DNA from: Parachlorella kessleri
Lineage: Eukaryota > Chlorophyta > Trebouxiophyceae > Chlorellales > Chlorellaceae
DNA: 64,000 bases
Reading direction: 5' to 3'
NCBI GenBank assembly: GCA_001598975.1
Contig: BBXU01000983.1
Coordinates: 1-64,000 of the forward strand
Translations under genes and position numbers: made by a program
Shown: positions 63,301 through 64,000 of the stretch, piece after piece
Layout of the letters: each line of letters begins with the position of its first letter
How positions within the stretch are numbered: position 1 is the first letter of the stretch
The notes under the pieces: model-generated
Databases searched by the model: none
Told to the model about the DNA's origin: nothing
The model's input: the letters and a program-made list of their open reading frames with translations, nothing else

Positions 63301-63954
63301 CGTGCTGCCTGCTTTGAGAGCCTTTCCTATGCCCTCTCCCCCTCCATTAGTTTGTCTACCAGACCGTCATTCAATAACCTTCCCTGCCGCTCACCCGGAC
63401 TTCCTCCTTGAAGTTGTCGGTGCCCGTGTTGACCGCCTGCTTCACCGACAGCATGCGGCCGCCCTCCCCCGCCTCGCACAGGACCAGCTCCACCTGGTTG
63501 TAGCTCCATCGCCGCTTGCCTAGCTTGTAGGCACTGCACAACAAAGCCGCCGGTGGCAGGGTGAGCTTGCCGCCAGGACCAACCAGCCCCCAAGGTGTGC
63601 ATACCTGGGAGAACTCTAGCTACCCTGCTGCATGGACTGCTGACATCGGTCAAGGAAAAGGGCTGGCTATGCAGCAGCACTCGAGGATGGGACACTCCTG
63701 ACAACTGTCGCGCCCGCCTGTAATTTGTCTCGTGGATGGTGCTCTGCCCACATGCAACATCTGCGCCGCTGGCAGCATGCACACCAACCCATGTGGTGGG
63801 CACCAACAAGTCTCACAGATACTGCGGCTTACAAACGCTGCACTTCTGGGTTCGAGCCTCACCGTATCTCAGGCACCTCTCCTTGCAGTGCCTCTTGCAG
63901 GCTCACTGCAGAGTGCGTCAAAATGGGGCATGGCTGCAGGCCGCCTTGGCTCAT
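57311..63954 (-). CDS. Large Gln-rich probable transcription factor
   Basis: Fourteen exons give 1042 residues: 63954-63863, 63533-63395, 63100-62856, 62451-62307, 62042-61846, 61576-61474, 61184-60995, 60681-60545, 60193-59966, 59724-59041, 58784-58271, 58205-58083, 57857-57675, 57459-57311. The N-terminal ~250 residues look like a beta-rich fold: LGKRRWSYNQVELVLCEAGE, VSFQVQLANEYRVQVHAFL, QRFGKLGKRAW, DPRYFYLSFDEAGTHVGVKS and FRLVVAVYD, then SPPIRVLANNDVPTGAA. That pattern recalls immunoglobulin-like DNA-binding domains (Ndt80/Rel/p53-like), but I cannot name the family. The rest is disordered: poly-Gln, Gly/Ser, and two IKQE SUMO-type sites. The start at 63954 follows an in-frame stop. The 65-base intron at 58270-58206 is uncertain; reading through it stops at 58137. 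Confidence 0.72.
58322..58372. repeat. CAG/CTG repeat in the transcription factor
   Basis: Interrupted CTG triplets (CAG on the coding strand) encoding a QLQLQQQHQQQQQQQ-type tract in exon 11. Confidence 0.7.
59224..59290. repeat. CAG/CTG repeat in the transcription factor
   Basis: CTG triplets (CAG on the coding strand) encoding two glutamine runs split by LLQF in exon 10. More short Gln runs follow at 59414-59475. Confidence 0.75.
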
Positions 63955-64000
63955 CCCCTGGGGCACTGCCTTGCTAATGGATCACTGCAGATCTGCGGGG

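Overview
The window is nuclear DNA of a green alga (Chlorophyta, possibly a trebouxiophyte). The genes are dense, moderately GC-rich and broken by many short introns. Several 3' flanks carry the green-algal poly(A) signal TGTAA. Plastid genes typical of the green lineage are present (ABA4, an ELIP, a plant-type ABC1 kinase). I see no bacterial operons, IS elements, CRISPR, tRNA or rRNA. Gene models were built by hand: for each I found exons with conserved protein sequence, checked splice sites, and checked that the summed exon length is a multiple of three.

Layout. 0.3-0.9 kb: inverted-repeat element and repeat fragments. 1.3-5.4 kb (-): amino-acid transporter (AAAP/SLC38 type). 5.7-7.2 kb (+): ABA4. 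7.6-8.6 kb (+): ELIP. 9.3-14.2 kb (-): plastid-type ABC1 kinase. 14.7-15.5 kb (-): small TPR-like protein. 16.1-19.7 kb (+): oil-body-associated protein (DUF1264). 20.5-22.8 kb (-): eIF4E. 24.2-25.2 kb (-): ERG28. 25.6-27.0 kb (+): glutathione peroxidase with an in-frame TGA at the catalytic position and a SECIS-like hairpin in its 3' UTR. 27.5-31.9 kb (+): unrecognised multipass membrane protein. 32.5-39.0 kb (-): two tandem arrestin-domain genes. 39.9-41.8 kb (+): ribosomal protein eL14. 42.8-45.7 kb (+): methylenetetrahydrofolate reductase reduced to its catalytic domain. 46.9-48.8 kb (-): VMA22/CCDC115 V-ATPase assembly factor. 49.8-55.8 kb (+): Deg-type serine protease. 57.3-64.0 kb (-): large glutamine-rich probable transcription factor.

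Most genes are unrelated housekeeping functions. A loose photoprotection/redox theme runs through ABA4 (neoxanthin synthesis), ELIP (light stress), the ABC1 kinase (plastoglobule or quinone regulation in its family) and the glutathione peroxidase. Several pairs are divergent across short shared promoters: transporter/ABA4 and ERG28/GPX.

The strongest signal is the glutathione peroxidase. Its TGA falls exactly on the catalytic Sec/Cys column, its reading frame stays open on both sides, and a type II SECIS-like fold lies about 240 bases after the stop. It also carries a plastid-lumen (twin-arginine) type leader. Other notable points are the single-domain MTHFR, an uncharacterised dispersed repeat found three times in the last intron of a gene in sense orientation, frequent GC-AG introns, and the arrestin duplication with its conserved upstream block.
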